Shown: positions 25,370-33,884 of the stretch, one piece after another
How positions within the stretch are numbered: the first letter of the stretch is position 1
How the letters are laid out: the number at the start of each line of letters is the position of its first letter
DNA from: Paenibacillus sp. PK3_47
GTDB taxonomy: Bacteria > Bacillota > Bacilli > Paenibacillales > Paenibacillaceae
NCBI RefSeq assembly: GCF_023520895.1
Contig: NZ_CP026029.1
Coordinates: 5,580,001 to 5,644,000 of the forward strand
DNA: 64,000 bases
Direction of reading: 5' to 3'
Program-made: the position numbers and the translations under genes
The notes under the pieces: model-generated
Told to the model about the DNA's origin: nothing
Database searches by the model: none
What the model saw: only the letters and a program-made list of their open reading frames with translations

Positions 25370-26545
25370 TTATTCAGCAGCAGGAGCTTCTGTTGCAGCA
25401 GGCTCTGCACTTGCTTCAGGGCTTGCTTCAGGAGCCGTGGTAGCCTCAGGCTCATCGGTCAACGTGTTGGTGATCTTGGCATTGGCAGTCAGATCCTGCA
25501 GCCAGGTTGTGGACATCTCGGATACCTTCTGCGAAGTAAGAGTGTCCTTGATTTCCTCTTTCTTCTCTTCGAGAGTATATTCCTTGGCTTCCTTACGGTC
25601 AGTCACTTTAATGATGTGATAGCCGTAATCGGATTTTACAGCACCGCTGGTTTCGCCGACTTTGAGCGCGAATGCGGCATCGGAGAATTCAGGGACCATA
25701 TCGCCTTTTTTGAAGAAGCCCAGATCGCCGCCGTTATCCTTGGAGCCGGTATCTGTGGATTTTTCTGCCGCCAATGCTGCAAAATCAGCACCTTCAGCCA
25801 GCTGCTTCACAATAGCATCAGCTTCTTCTTTGGTTGCTACAAGAATATGGGATGCCTGAACCTCTGCCTCCTGATTAAGAGTGGCTTTGTTCTCGTCGTA
25901 GTATTTGGTGATCTCTTCGTCAGTCACAGTGACCTGCGGTTCCAGGATTTTGCGGATTTCCACCTGCAGCGGCATTTGCTTTTTCAGGTCGTCGATCGTC
26001 ATGGAGCTTTGTGCCAGTGCGCTGTTCAGGGCATCTTCACCGCCGAATTGCTCTGTGAGATCTGCAATCTCTGCATCGATATCGGCATCAGTTACAGTCA
26101 CATTCGCCTTCTTGGCTTCTTGACCGACAAGAGTAGTTGTAATCAGGTTCTGGAGCGTTGCTTCCCCGCCGGCTTCCACCAATTTATCATAAAGCTGTGC
26201 TTTTGTAATATCAGTACCGTTAACGGTAGCGACAGCTGTCTTATCGCCGCTGTTTCCAAACGGGGGCTTGATCAGTACAATGATCAGGGCTGCTGCAAGA
26301 ACAAGAGAAGCGATCATCCAGCCTTTGCCGCCTTTGGAGGTGGAAGCTGAAGGAGGAGTTCCTGTACCGCCGACTTTATTCATAACAGGTACGCTTGGCT
26401 GAGCTTCAGCAGCTGGAGCTTTCTTGGCTTCCGGAGCCGGAGCGGCCTCTTCAGCCAATCCCTCATTGTTATTTACGGAAGAGTTGTTCTCCTCCGGTGC
26501 TGCATTGTTGTCCAGGTGTTCGTTTTCAAAATCTTTTTTGTCCAT
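25370..26545 (-). CDS. Membrane-anchored parvulin-type peptidyl-prolyl isomerase (PrsA/SurA-like)
   Basis: A 391-residue extracytoplasmic folding factor. Unlike PrsA it has no lipobox: residues 1-75 are acidic and Ala/Pro-rich, then one transmembrane helix (about 76-92, WMIASLVLAAALIIVLI) anchors it with the rest outside. A SurA-like helical domain (about 100-225) is followed by the parvulin domain (about 228-320): VQASHILVATKEEADAI, GGDLGFFKKGDMVPEF, GYHIIKVTDRK. The tail is low-complexity, rich in Glu, Ala, Pro and Thr. It probably assists secreted-protein folding. ATCGAAGGGAGTCATTAATTATA precedes the ATG loosely. Confidence 0.85.
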   Translation of the reverse strand: MDKKDFENEHLDNNAAPEENNSSVNNNEGLAEEAAPAPEAKKAPAAEAQPSVPVMNKVGGTGTPPSASTSKGGKGWMIASLVLAAALIIVLIKPPFGNSGDKTAVATVNGTDITKAQLYDKLVEAGGEATLQNLITTTLVGQEAKKANVTVTDADIDAEIADLTEQFGGEDALNSALAQSSMTIDDLKKQMPLQVEIRKILEPQVTVTDEEITKYYDENKATLNQEAEVQASHILVATKEEADAIVKQLAEGADFAALAAEKSTDTGSKDNGGDLGFFKKGDMVPEFSDAAFALKVGETSGAVKSDYGYHIIKVTDRKEAKEYTLEEKKEEIKDTLTSQKVSEMSTTWLQDLTANAKITNTLTDEPEATTAPEASPEASAEPAATEAPAAE

Positions 26546-26672
26546 TATAATTAATGACTCCCTTCGATATAGGTGTTGCCTGTCTTTCTACAACTTTACC
26601 AGAAATACGGTTTCCAAACCTTAAGAAAGTATAAAAAAGCGGAATTATCTTTTAAGAATTTATTAAGAAAAA

Positions 26673-26718
26673 TAAAAAAACCGGAGATCGCATGGCTTCA
26701 CCACGCGCTTCCGGCTTA
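26673..26718 (-). terminator. Terminator of the LytTR gene
   Basis: On the minus strand the interrupted stem CCGGA..CGCGTGG / CCATGCG..TCCGG is followed by seven T. Confidence 0.7.
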
Positions 26719-26786
26719 TTTTGAGGGGATATAAGAAACCACAACCGGCATTCGTCCGGTGTACTTATATCCGCACCTATAACCGC

Positions 26787-27122
26787 TTAAGAGCTGAGGC
26801 TTCTGAGCTGATGGCGGATACTTTCCTGCTTCCGTCTCGGGACACGGACATTTTTGGCGTACAGTCCCTTTTCTCCAAAATAGATGCAGTCGTCTTCGAT
26901 GCCGCTGATCTTATGCAGATTCACATAGCAGCCTCCGTAGACATGGTAATAACATGAATTGGACAATAAACGGTTAAGCTGCTCGGCAGTCATTCTCTTT
27001 TTGATATTGTAGTTTCTGCCGTGAAAAATGACCAGGTCGTGATCTCCGACCTTAAAGAACAGAATGTCCGTCTCCACCTCGAAGTCCTCATATACGTTTC
27101 TGGCTTCCAGCAGGCTGCTCAT
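26787..27122 (-). CDS. Stand-alone LytTR DNA-binding protein
   Basis: A 111-residue protein consisting of a LytTR domain (about 25-108) with no receiver domain. Typical elements are LVIFHGRNYNIKKRMTAEQL, HVYGGCYVNLHKISGIED and LYAKNVRVPRRKQESIR. LytTR domains bind direct repeats upstream of target promoters. Without a receiver it may be controlled by abundance or by a partner. AAAGGGGGAACACGA precedes the ATG. It is divergent from the lactonase gene over a 200-base gap and might regulate it, but no binding repeat was recognised. Confidence 0.8.
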   Translation of the reverse strand: MSSLLEARNVYEDFEVETDILFFKVGDHDLVIFHGRNYNIKKRMTAEQLNRLLSNSCYYHVYGGCYVNLHKISGIEDDCIYFGEKGLYAKNVRVPRRKQESIRHQLRSLSS

Positions 27123-27323
27123 TCGTGTTCCCCCTTTATTAAAATTAACATGGATGTTAGCGCTTTCATTATAGCATATCTCCCCGGTTTTGAGAAGTCT
27201 TATTTTTGAAATGTTTTTTGTTAATTTTCACGTTGCATTTGTCATAGACGCTGAAAAACGGTAAATTATATAGATGGCTGTATTTTTAATTAATACTTAA
27301 ATTCATGGAGGGGGATCATCTAG

Positions 27324-28436
27324 ATGAATGAGAATACTAAGCTGCTGTTATTTACAGGCTCCTATGCAAATGCCGCAGAGAGCGGGGTTCAGGTGTTTGA
27401 ATTCAACGGAGAAGCAGGGGGTACACTTGTACTTCTGGATAAAGTAGAGGGTATCACCAATCCTACCTTTGTAAATGTAGATCCTGAAAAGCTGCGGCTG
27501 TATGCCATTGGGGAGATTCCGAACGGGGATGGCGGAAAACAGGGTGAGGTGGTTACCTTCGCCATTGACCCTAAAGAGGGCATGCTGACTGAACTGAAGC
27601 GGATTAAGACGATGCCGTCCGAGGGAAAAGGTCAAACAACAACCTGCCACATTGCAAGAGAACCGGAAGGCGGACATCTTGTCGTCTGCAGTTACCACGG
27701 CGGAAGCATCGGGTTAATATCGCTGGATGAAGACGGCCAGCCTCTGAAGCTGATTGATACAGCACAGCATACCGGCCATGGTGCGCATCCTGAACGCCAG
27801 GACCGGCCGCATCCGCACTCCGCGGTATTCAGTCCGGACGGTCGTTACTTGTTCGTATCAGATCTTGGCCTGGATATTATCCGTTCCTACCGGATTGACC
27901 GGGAAACGGGGACGCTTGCGGCTCATGGAGAGACCTCACTTCATCCCGGGGCCGGACCGCGCCATTTCGTCTTTCATCCGGACGGCAAATCGGCTTATGT
28001 AATCAATGAGGTGGACTCCACCATCACTTCGTTTACATATGATGAAGCTGCAGGCACACTGCAGACCATAGCGACTGTACCGACACTGCCTGCAGATTAC
28101 CAGGACAAAGAAGAAAATACCTGCTCCGAGATCGCCCTCTCGGCGGACGGGCTGTACCTGTACGGCGCCAACCGCGGTCATGACAGTATCGTCGTATACG
28201 CTGTGAATCCTCAGACTGCTGAGCTGACGCTGGTCGAGCATGTATCCACCCGCGGAGGCCACCCGCGCCACTTTACCGTGACGCCTGACGGAGGTTATCT
28301 GATCGTAGCCAACCGTGATGCCAACAACCTGGTTGTCTTCTCACTGGATCAGGCAAGCGGAAAGCTTACCTTTACCGGAAATACTGCGGAGGCTTCCAAA
28401 CCGGTATGCATCAAGCCGGCGGTATTTGCAAGATAA
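27324..28436 (+). CDS. Lactonase family seven-bladed beta-propeller protein (6-phosphogluconolactonase type)
   Basis: A 370-residue cytoplasmic beta-propeller of the YkgB/Pgl group, which hydrolyses 6-phosphogluconolactone in the oxidative pentose phosphate pathway. Blade signatures include LLFTGSYA near the N terminus, THPHSAVFSPDGRYLFVSDLGLD-type repeats (here RPHPHSAVFSPDGRYLFVSD), GAGPRHFVFHPDGKSAYVIN and GGHPRHFTVTPDGGYLIVAN with the conserved His/Arg residues. No signal peptide. GGAGGGGGATCATCTAG precedes the ATG. Confidence 0.87.
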   Translation: MNENTKLLLFTGSYANAAESGVQVFEFNGEAGGTLVLLDKVEGITNPTFVNVDPEKLRLYAIGEIPNGDGGKQGEVVTFAIDPKEGMLTELKRIKTMPSEGKGQTTTCHIAREPEGGHLVVCSYHGGSIGLISLDEDGQPLKLIDTAQHTGHGAHPERQDRPHPHSAVFSPDGRYLFVSDLGLDIIRSYRIDRETGTLAAHGETSLHPGAGPRHFVFHPDGKSAYVINEVDSTITSFTYDEAAGTLQTIATVPTLPADYQDKEENTCSEIALSADGLYLYGANRGHDSIVVYAVNPQTAELTLVEHVSTRGGHPRHFTVTPDGGYLIVANRDANNLVVFSLDQASGKLTFTGNTAEASKPVCIKPAVFAR

Positions 28437-28467
28437 GACCTGGTACGTATAAGCGGTTATAATACGG

Positions 28468-28510
28468 CAAAAGGAACAGCGGGAGCAGTATGTCCCGGTG
28501 TTCCTTTTGA
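28468..28510. terminator. Terminator between lactonase and hfq-like genes
   Basis: Stem AAAAGGAAC / GTTCCTTTT with an inner GGGA/TCCC stem. Confidence 0.75.
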
Positions 28511-28558
28511 ATTGCCGCTGATAGGGTATCATTACAAAATGGCGGAAGGGCTGTCCCC

Positions 28559-28780
28559 TTATTTAAGGGAGACAGGTTTAAGCGGCACGACCGTGGAGAC
28601 TGCCGATTTGAAGAGGACATTTTGCCTGCCGTCACCCTGGCCCTGCAATGTGATCGTGTAGGCATCGTAAGAGGTTACGGTGCCCTGCATTTTGACTCCG
28701 TTCGTTGTAAAAATCGTTACGGGTACCTTTGTTGAAATGCATTGGTTCAACAAACGTTCCTGCAGTTTCAGGCTTTCCAC
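28559..28780 (-). CDS. Divergent Hfq-like RNA-binding protein
   Basis: A 73-residue Sm-fold protein of Hfq type. The N-terminal helix LKLQERLLNQ and the Sm1 segment VPVTIFTTNGVKMQGTVTSYD match Hfq. The Sm2 segment reads VLFKSAVSTVVPLKPVS, so the almost invariant YKHA of Hfq is FKSA here (Phe57, Ser59). That His forms part of the proximal uridine-binding pocket, so RNA preference may be altered. The start is GTG 28780 behind GGAG. It stands alone, whereas canonical hfq usually lies beside miaA, so this is probably a second copy. Confidence 0.78.
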   Translation of the reverse strand: MESLKLQERLLNQCISTKVPVTIFTTNGVKMQGTVTSYDAYTITLQGQGDGRQNVLFKSAVSTVVPLKPVSLK

Positions 28781-28890
28781 TTTGGCAGCACTCCATCTTT
28801 TAGGAATTGAATTACTTTTTCAATTATAGCATGGGAAAGACCTTCTCAGGAAATCTCCCCGGCAGGCCCAAAATAGACAAGGGGGTACAT

Positions 28891-29532
28891 ATGCTTTATT
28901 ATCGTAACTGGTCCAGAGGTTTTCGCAATTTTTTAGGGTTCGCTTTGGCTTTTGCTGTCATTGCAACGTTAGTCATGCTGAATTTAACGGCTGGTTTTGA
29001 TAACATGATCATTGATTTCATACAATCTATGGAGTCCCCGGCACTGACAGCCTTCGCCAAGGGGTTATCGCTGGTCGGCTCCTCCAGGCTTGCCATCGGC
29101 ATTGCGCTGGTTACGATGCTGCTGCTGTTTTTTGTCCTGCATCACCGGATGGAGCTGGTTCTGTTCATATGGGTCGCTGTTGGCTCATATACACTGAATA
29201 CAATGATGAAATTGTGGTTTCAGCGGGAGCGGCCCAGCATTCACCGGCTGATTGAAGAGGTAGGATACAGCTTTCCCAGCGGACATTCCATGGCAGCCTT
29301 CTCTATGTACGGAGGAATCGCTTATCTGCTTTGGAGGCATATGAGAAATCACCTGCAGCGCATATTTCTGATTATATTTACGGTGCTTATGACAGGAGGG
29401 ATAGGCTGGAGCCGGATCTATCTGGGTGTGCATTACCCGAGTGATGTTATCGGCGGTTATGCGGCCAGCGGTGCCTGGCTGATGCTGTCTATCGGTATCT
29501 TTGAGGCTTACCGTAAATCGCGGCAGGTCTGA
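28891..29532 (+). CDS. PAP2 family phosphatase
   Basis: A 213-residue integral membrane phosphatase with about five helices. The three PAP2 motifs are present: KLWFQRERP, YSFPSGHSMAAFS and SRIYLGVHYPSDVIGGY, with the catalytic His in the second and third. Substrates in bacilli include undecaprenyl pyrophosphate or phosphatidylglycerol phosphate. ATG 28891 is preferred because AAGGGGG lies 5-6 bases upstream; in-frame starts back to 28807 lack a site. It diverges from the hfq-like gene. Confidence 0.87.
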   Translation: MLYYRNWSRGFRNFLGFALAFAVIATLVMLNLTAGFDNMIIDFIQSMESPALTAFAKGLSLVGSSRLAIGIALVTMLLLFFVLHHRMELVLFIWVAVGSYTLNTMMKLWFQRERPSIHRLIEEVGYSFPSGHSMAAFSMYGGIAYLLWRHMRNHLQRIFLIIFTVLMTGGIGWSRIYLGVHYPSDVIGGYAASGAWLMLSIGIFEAYRKSRQV

Positions 29533-29545
29533 GCGGTCCGCTGGC

Positions 29546-29584
29546 ATAAAAAAAACGGATACCCGCAATCTGCGAGTATCCGCA
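29546..29584. terminator. Terminator between PAP2 and the secreted helical protein gene
   Basis: Stem CGGATACcCGCA / TGCGaGTATCCG with an A-run upstream, which is a T-run on the minus strand. Confidence 0.8.
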
Positions 29585-29644
29585 ATTCATTTTTATAGAT
29601 ATACGGCGTTCAGCCTTCGCGCTTTGCAGACAGCAGGAAGCATC

Positions 29645-30145
29645 TTACGGGGTCTTTTCTCCTGAAGGATGCCCTGTCTGGCTGCCTGTACGGGACTGCG
29701 CAGCGCTCTCAATACTAAGCTTCAGCAAAGCCGGTAATCCGGCTTTCAGTTTTTTGAGCTCATCCGGATTCAACTGGCCCTTCTGAAGGGAATCATCCAG
29801 CTTCCGGCCTGCCGCTTCGCTCAGCTTTTGAATATACTGGTCTTCAGTCCAGCCCTTTTTCTCTTTGGCAATAGCATAAAGGGTTTTTCCGTTCTTGAGA
29901 CTGGTTACCAGTTCAGCCCGGTCCATTTCCAGGAGTCTTGCTGTTTCATTCACTATGAAATGTCCTCCGGCTCTGAAGCCTCGGGCTTGGTGTGGATGCG
30001 GGTGATGGCCTTTACCGGATTGCACGCTGCTCTCTGCAGGTGAAGTTATAGTTCCCGCGCTGCTATCCCCATAAGCAGCTGCCGGAGCAAGACTGAGCAT
30101 AACGGCTGCTGTGAACACTGTAATTCTGGAAATCCTGTTGCTCAT
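29645..30145 (-). CDS. Secreted helical protein of unknown function
   Basis: 166 residues with a signal peptide (about 1-26, cleavage after AAAYG or nearby), a His/Pro-rich HHPHPHQ patch, then a helical core: IVNETARLLEMDRAELVTSL, TLYAIAKEKKGWTEDQYIQKL and LKAGLPALLKLSIES. The pattern of short helices with a Leu-Leu-x-Met-Asp motif is common in exported Paenibacillus and Bacillus proteins of unknown role. ACACGAGGTGAAAAC precedes the ATG. The His-rich patch might bind metal, but this is speculation. Confidence 0.65.
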   Translation of the reverse strand: MSNRISRITVFTAAVMLSLAPAAAYGDSSAGTITSPAESSVQSGKGHHPHPHQARGFRAGGHFIVNETARLLEMDRAELVTSLKNGKTLYAIAKEKKGWTEDQYIQKLSEAAGRKLDDSLQKGQLNPDELKKLKAGLPALLKLSIESAAQSRTGSQTGHPSGEKTP

Positions 30146-30360
30146 GTTTTCACCTCGTGTGATGGATGTGGGAACTGCTGTACATAGTATCTCTGGAAGC
30201 TTAAGGAATTCCGTAAGCCGGTTTAAGCCATACTAAAAATTCGCCGGCCCCCTGCATGGGTAATGAATACTTGTACCCTATTAGAGATTGACCGAAGATC
30301 ACAAGGATATACATACATCGCATGAAGAATATGCAGTTACTAAATCAAGGAGGGATGGTT

Positions 30361-31392
30361 TTGGCGTTTGGTGCCCGCATACTCAAAACAGGAATGGCAG
30401 TTACGCTCGCACTTTATTTATCCGTTCTGCTTAATTTCAGCTCGCCTGTAGGTGCGGCGATTGCAGCGATTTTCGCCATGCAGCCCTCCATTTACAGGTC
30501 CTGGCGTTACTTTTTGGATCAGATTCAGACCAGTACGATGGGAGCGGTTATCGCGCTATTAGGCGGGATGCTGCTGTCCAATGAACCTATAGCAGTCGGG
30601 CTTGTATGTATTCTGGTCATTATGATCAGCATGAAGATGAACCGCGCCGACACCATTGGCCTGACACTGGTTACAGTGATATCCGTGATGGAAGCTTCAG
30701 GGCAGTGGGAGTTTGCGTTAACGCGTTTTTTGCTTACACTGACTGGTATTGTGTCTGCTTTTATTATTAATATTACGGTTTTTCCGCCGAAGCCGCGCAA
30801 ACAATATATACAGCAGATAGAAAATGTCTTTGCCAGCCTGTCCCTGCTGCTGCGTACTGCAGTTTCGCATGAGATGAAGGAAAGTGTATTCCGGGATGAG
30901 AAAAATGCCCTTGCGGGCTCCATCAAATCGCTGGCAGACAAATACGCCTTATTCGAGGAAGAGCAGAAGCAGCTGAGAAGAGCCAAGTACAGCCAGACCC
31001 GGCAGATGGTCGTATACAAAAACCTGCTCAATTCGCTGCAAAAGGGCTTTGAGGTGCTAGAGGCTGTGGATCAGCATTATTTTCAGGCGGAACGTACCGA
31101 ACGTACCGATGAATTGTTCGACAGGCATCTGGAGCAGCTGATTAAATATCATGAGTATATTTTGCTCAAATTCGAAGACAAGCTGAAGCCGGGTGCGAAC
31201 GATTCGGAGCCGCTGGGAGAGGATAATGACCGTTTTCTGGAGGCCGCAATCCGCGGATATAATCCCGAGAAATCCGGACAGCTGCGTCTTTCAGTAGTTG
31301 CTGCCGCTATCTATGATTATGGATATCAGCTGGAACGGCTGGATAAGGTTGCGGAGCATATCAACCGAGCCCATGCCGAGGATAAGGAATAG
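30361..31392 (+). CDS. Aromatic acid exporter family protein (FUSC-like)
   Basis: 343 residues. Four to six N-terminal helices (about 1-135), beginning FGARILKTGMAVTLALYL and SSPVGAAIAAIFAMQPSIYRS, match the Gram-positive aromatic acid exporter/FUSC group. The C-terminal half is a helical cytoplasmic domain with coiled-coil character (about 140-330). Substrates are unknown. The TTG at 30361 is chosen because AAGGAGGG is 6 bases upstream; an ATG at 30322 has a poorly spaced site. helD follows 46 bases later. Confidence 0.8.
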   Translation: MAFGARILKTGMAVTLALYLSVLLNFSSPVGAAIAAIFAMQPSIYRSWRYFLDQIQTSTMGAVIALLGGMLLSNEPIAVGLVCILVIMISMKMNRADTIGLTLVTVISVMEASGQWEFALTRFLLTLTGIVSAFIINITVFPPKPRKQYIQQIENVFASLSLLLRTAVSHEMKESVFRDEKNALAGSIKSLADKYALFEEEQKQLRRAKYSQTRQMVVYKNLLNSLQKGFEVLEAVDQHYFQAERTERTDELFDRHLEQLIKYHEYILLKFEDKLKPGANDSEPLGEDNDRFLEAAIRGYNPEKSGQLRLSVVAAAIYDYGYQLERLDKVAEHINRAHAEDKE

Positions 31393-31438
31393 TTAATTTC
31401 ACGAATGAAATGCAGCCTTTAAAAGGGGATGAATTGCA

Positions 31439-33802
31439 GTGGAGAAACAGGAACAGGAATGGAAGGAAGAACAAGCGAGGGTGACAGACATAACGGCTCT
31501 GCTTAAATCCCATATCCGCGGGCTGTCGGAGGAGCTCGGGCTCCACCGGACAGATGTAGTGGATATGCGTAAAGATTTCTGGGAAGAAGTGACAGTGAAT
31601 TTCAGCAGCCCGGATGATCTGGGTGAAACTTCAACAAGCCTGCGGCAGCAGGCGCAAATTCTTAATGAGCGCGAACGCCATCATTTACAATCCAGCAAAG
31701 CACTCAAAAAATATAAAAAGCTGGTCGTGTCCCCCTATTTCGGACGGATCGACTTTGCAGAGACCTCGGATGCAGCTGCCGAGCGGATTTATCTGGGAAT
31801 CGGTTCATTGATGGAGGATAACGGCAATTTTCTCATCTATGACTGGCGTGCGCCGATCTCCAGCCTGTATTACGACGGAGCACCCGGACCGGCATCCTAT
31901 GATACTCCTGGAGGGCTGGTAAGCGGAAATATGGAGCTGAAGCGCCAATTCGTGATCGATGAAGGCGTAATCGAAGTGATGTTCGATACAGGTATGACTA
32001 TCGGCGACGAGCTGCTGCAGCAGGTGCTCAGCCACAGTGCGGATGACCGGATGAAGAACATTGTAGCGACGATCCAGAAAGAACAGAATGCGGTAATCCG
32101 CAATGACAAAAGCCGAATGCTGATTGTCCAGGGTGCTGCAGGAAGCGGCAAGACCTCAGCGGCGCTGCAGCGTGTAGCCTATCTGCTCTATAAATACCGC
32201 GAGGTGCTGCAGGCTGATCAGATGCTGCTTTTTTCACCGAATCCGCTGTTTAACAGCTATGTATCTACAGTGCTTCCGGAGCTGGGCGAGGAGAACATGC
32301 AGCAGACGACCTTTCAAATGTATCTGGAGCACAGGCTGGGCCAGGAGTTTCAGCTTGAGGACGTCTTCAGCCAGACCGAAAGCCTGCTGGGGACACCGGA
32401 TGGCCCACAGGCTAACCTCCGCAGGGAGGGAATACGCTACAAATCCTCCGTCGCTTTCCTGGATGTGATCCGCAGGTATGTGGACATGCTGGAACATAAA
32501 GGGATGCTGTTCAAGCCATTAACCTTCCAGGGTAAAGCGGTGGTCAGCAAGGAGGAAATGGAGCGCCAGTTCTACACCTATGATTCCAATATCAGACTGG
32601 CGAACCGGATTGATCTGATGACAGGCTGGCTGCTCAAAAAGATTGCCGCATTCGGCGTAGAAGAGCGCAAGGCTGCCTGGGTTGAGGAGCAGATTGAGCT
32701 GCTCGATACAAGTGACTACCAACGGGCTTATCAGAGTGTGCGCCGCAAGGGCGGTGCGCATGATGAAAGCTTTGATGATTTTGAAACCGAGAAAAGCCAG
32801 CTGGCCCGCTATGTCGTCAGCCAGCGCCTGAAGCCGCTGCGCGGCTGGACCAAACGTGGGCGGTTCGTCGATGTAAAAGGGCTGTACAGCAGGCTTTTCT
32901 CCGACCGTGATTTGATGGACAGCCTTAGCAGCGGCAGCGCCAATGAGCTTCCGGAGGTCTGGGATGACATCAGCCGGCTGACACTGAAATCCATGGCTGC
33001 CAATGAGCTTGCCTATGAGGATGCGACACCGTTCCTGTATTTGAAGGAGCTGAGCCAGGGCTTCCGCACCAACACGCAAATCAGGCATGTGATCGTCGAC
33101 GAGGTTCAGGATTATTCGCCGTTCCAGCTGGAATTCATGCGCCGCCTGTTCCCGCGGGCGAAGATGACTGTCCTCGGTGATTTGAACCAGGCGATCTATG
33201 CCCAGGGTGAAGTGCTGGGGGAACTGGCAAGCCTTGTCAGTGTCTATGGAGAAGAGAATACGGAGGTCATTTCCCTGACCCGAAGCTACCGTTCGACTTA
33301 TGAAATTGTGGAGTTTACGCGGGCAATGATTCCGGGGGGCGAACGGATCGTTCCGTTCAACCGCAAAGGTGAGGTGCCCCTGCTGAATGTGGTGGACAGC
33401 GAGTCCCGGCTGCTGGAGGCCATAGAGAAGGATATTCTCGACCTGCATGCCAAGGGCTACCATTATGTGGCGGTTATCTGTAAAACTGCGGAGGAAAGCG
33501 CAGAAGTCCATGACAAGCTGCAGCATAAGATCCCGGTGAGGCTGGTGACAAAGGATACCCCTAACTTCCAGAAGGGAACGCTGGTGCTGCCGGCCTATCT
33601 GGCCAAAGGTGTGGAATTCGACGCGGTTATCATCTACGACGGGTCGGAAGAAAAATACGGACGGGAAAATGAACGCAAGCTGTTCTATACCGCCTGCACA
33701 CGGGCCATGCATCTGCTGCACATTTACAGTCTTGGGCAGCCGAATCATTTTATGCCTGCGTCAGTAAGAGAATCCGTAGCCGCAGGCCGGCTGCAGGACT
33801 GA
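31439..33802 (+). CDS. helD: RNA polymerase recycling ATPase HelD-like (UvrD/Rep superfamily)
   Basis: A 787-residue superfamily I ATPase. HelD binds stalled RNA polymerase after termination and pries it off DNA and RNA. Seen are an N-terminal coiled coil (about 1-80, EKQEQEWKEEQARVTD), Walker A QGAAGSGKTSAAL (Lys near 238), Walker B IVDEVQDYSPFQ, SLTRSYRSTYEIV, KGVEFDAVII and YTACTRAMHLL. The long insertion between helicase motifs matches the HelD clamp arm. The start is GTG 31439 behind AGGGGATG. Firmicutes often carry several HelD or HelD-like genes, so it may be one of a set. Confidence 0.88.
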   Translation: MEKQEQEWKEEQARVTDITALLKSHIRGLSEELGLHRTDVVDMRKDFWEEVTVNFSSPDDLGETSTSLRQQAQILNERERHHLQSSKALKKYKKLVVSPYFGRIDFAETSDAAAERIYLGIGSLMEDNGNFLIYDWRAPISSLYYDGAPGPASYDTPGGLVSGNMELKRQFVIDEGVIEVMFDTGMTIGDELLQQVLSHSADDRMKNIVATIQKEQNAVIRNDKSRMLIVQGAAGSGKTSAALQRVAYLLYKYREVLQADQMLLFSPNPLFNSYVSTVLPELGEENMQQTTFQMYLEHRLGQEFQLEDVFSQTESLLGTPDGPQANLRREGIRYKSSVAFLDVIRRYVDMLEHKGMLFKPLTFQGKAVVSKEEMERQFYTYDSNIRLANRIDLMTGWLLKKIAAFGVEERKAAWVEEQIELLDTSDYQRAYQSVRRKGGAHDESFDDFETEKSQLARYVVSQRLKPLRGWTKRGRFVDVKGLYSRLFSDRDLMDSLSSGSANELPEVWDDISRLTLKSMAANELAYEDATPFLYLKELSQGFRTNTQIRHVIVDEVQDYSPFQLEFMRRLFPRAKMTVLGDLNQAIYAQGEVLGELASLVSVYGEENTEVISLTRSYRSTYEIVEFTRAMIPGGERIVPFNRKGEVPLLNVVDSESRLLEAIEKDILDLHAKGYHYVAVICKTAEESAEVHDKLQHKIPVRLVTKDTPNFQKGTLVLPAYLAKGVEFDAVIIYDGSEEKYGRENERKLFYTACTRAMHLLHIYSLGQPNHFMPASVRESVAAGRLQD

Positions 33803-33817
33803 ATCCATTCATAGAAG

Positions 33818-33858
33818 AAGGCCATTCCGCACAGTATTCACTGGCGGGATGGCCTTTA
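33818..33858. terminator. Terminator between helD and the MFS gene
   Basis: The 13-bp stem AAGGCCATTCCGC / GCGGGATGGCCTT lies between convergent genes; it is followed by a weak T-tract. Confidence 0.75.
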
Positions 33859-33884
33859 GTGTTATAGAGTGATATTAACCGTGT

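Noticed and set aside
25334..26350. A 338-codon open frame on the plus strand
   Set aside because: Antisense to the PrsA-like gene; Cys/Phe-rich nonsense composition and no ribosome site.
32519..33748. A 409-codon open frame on the minus strand
   Set aside because: Lies wholly inside helD on the opposite strand; no family features.
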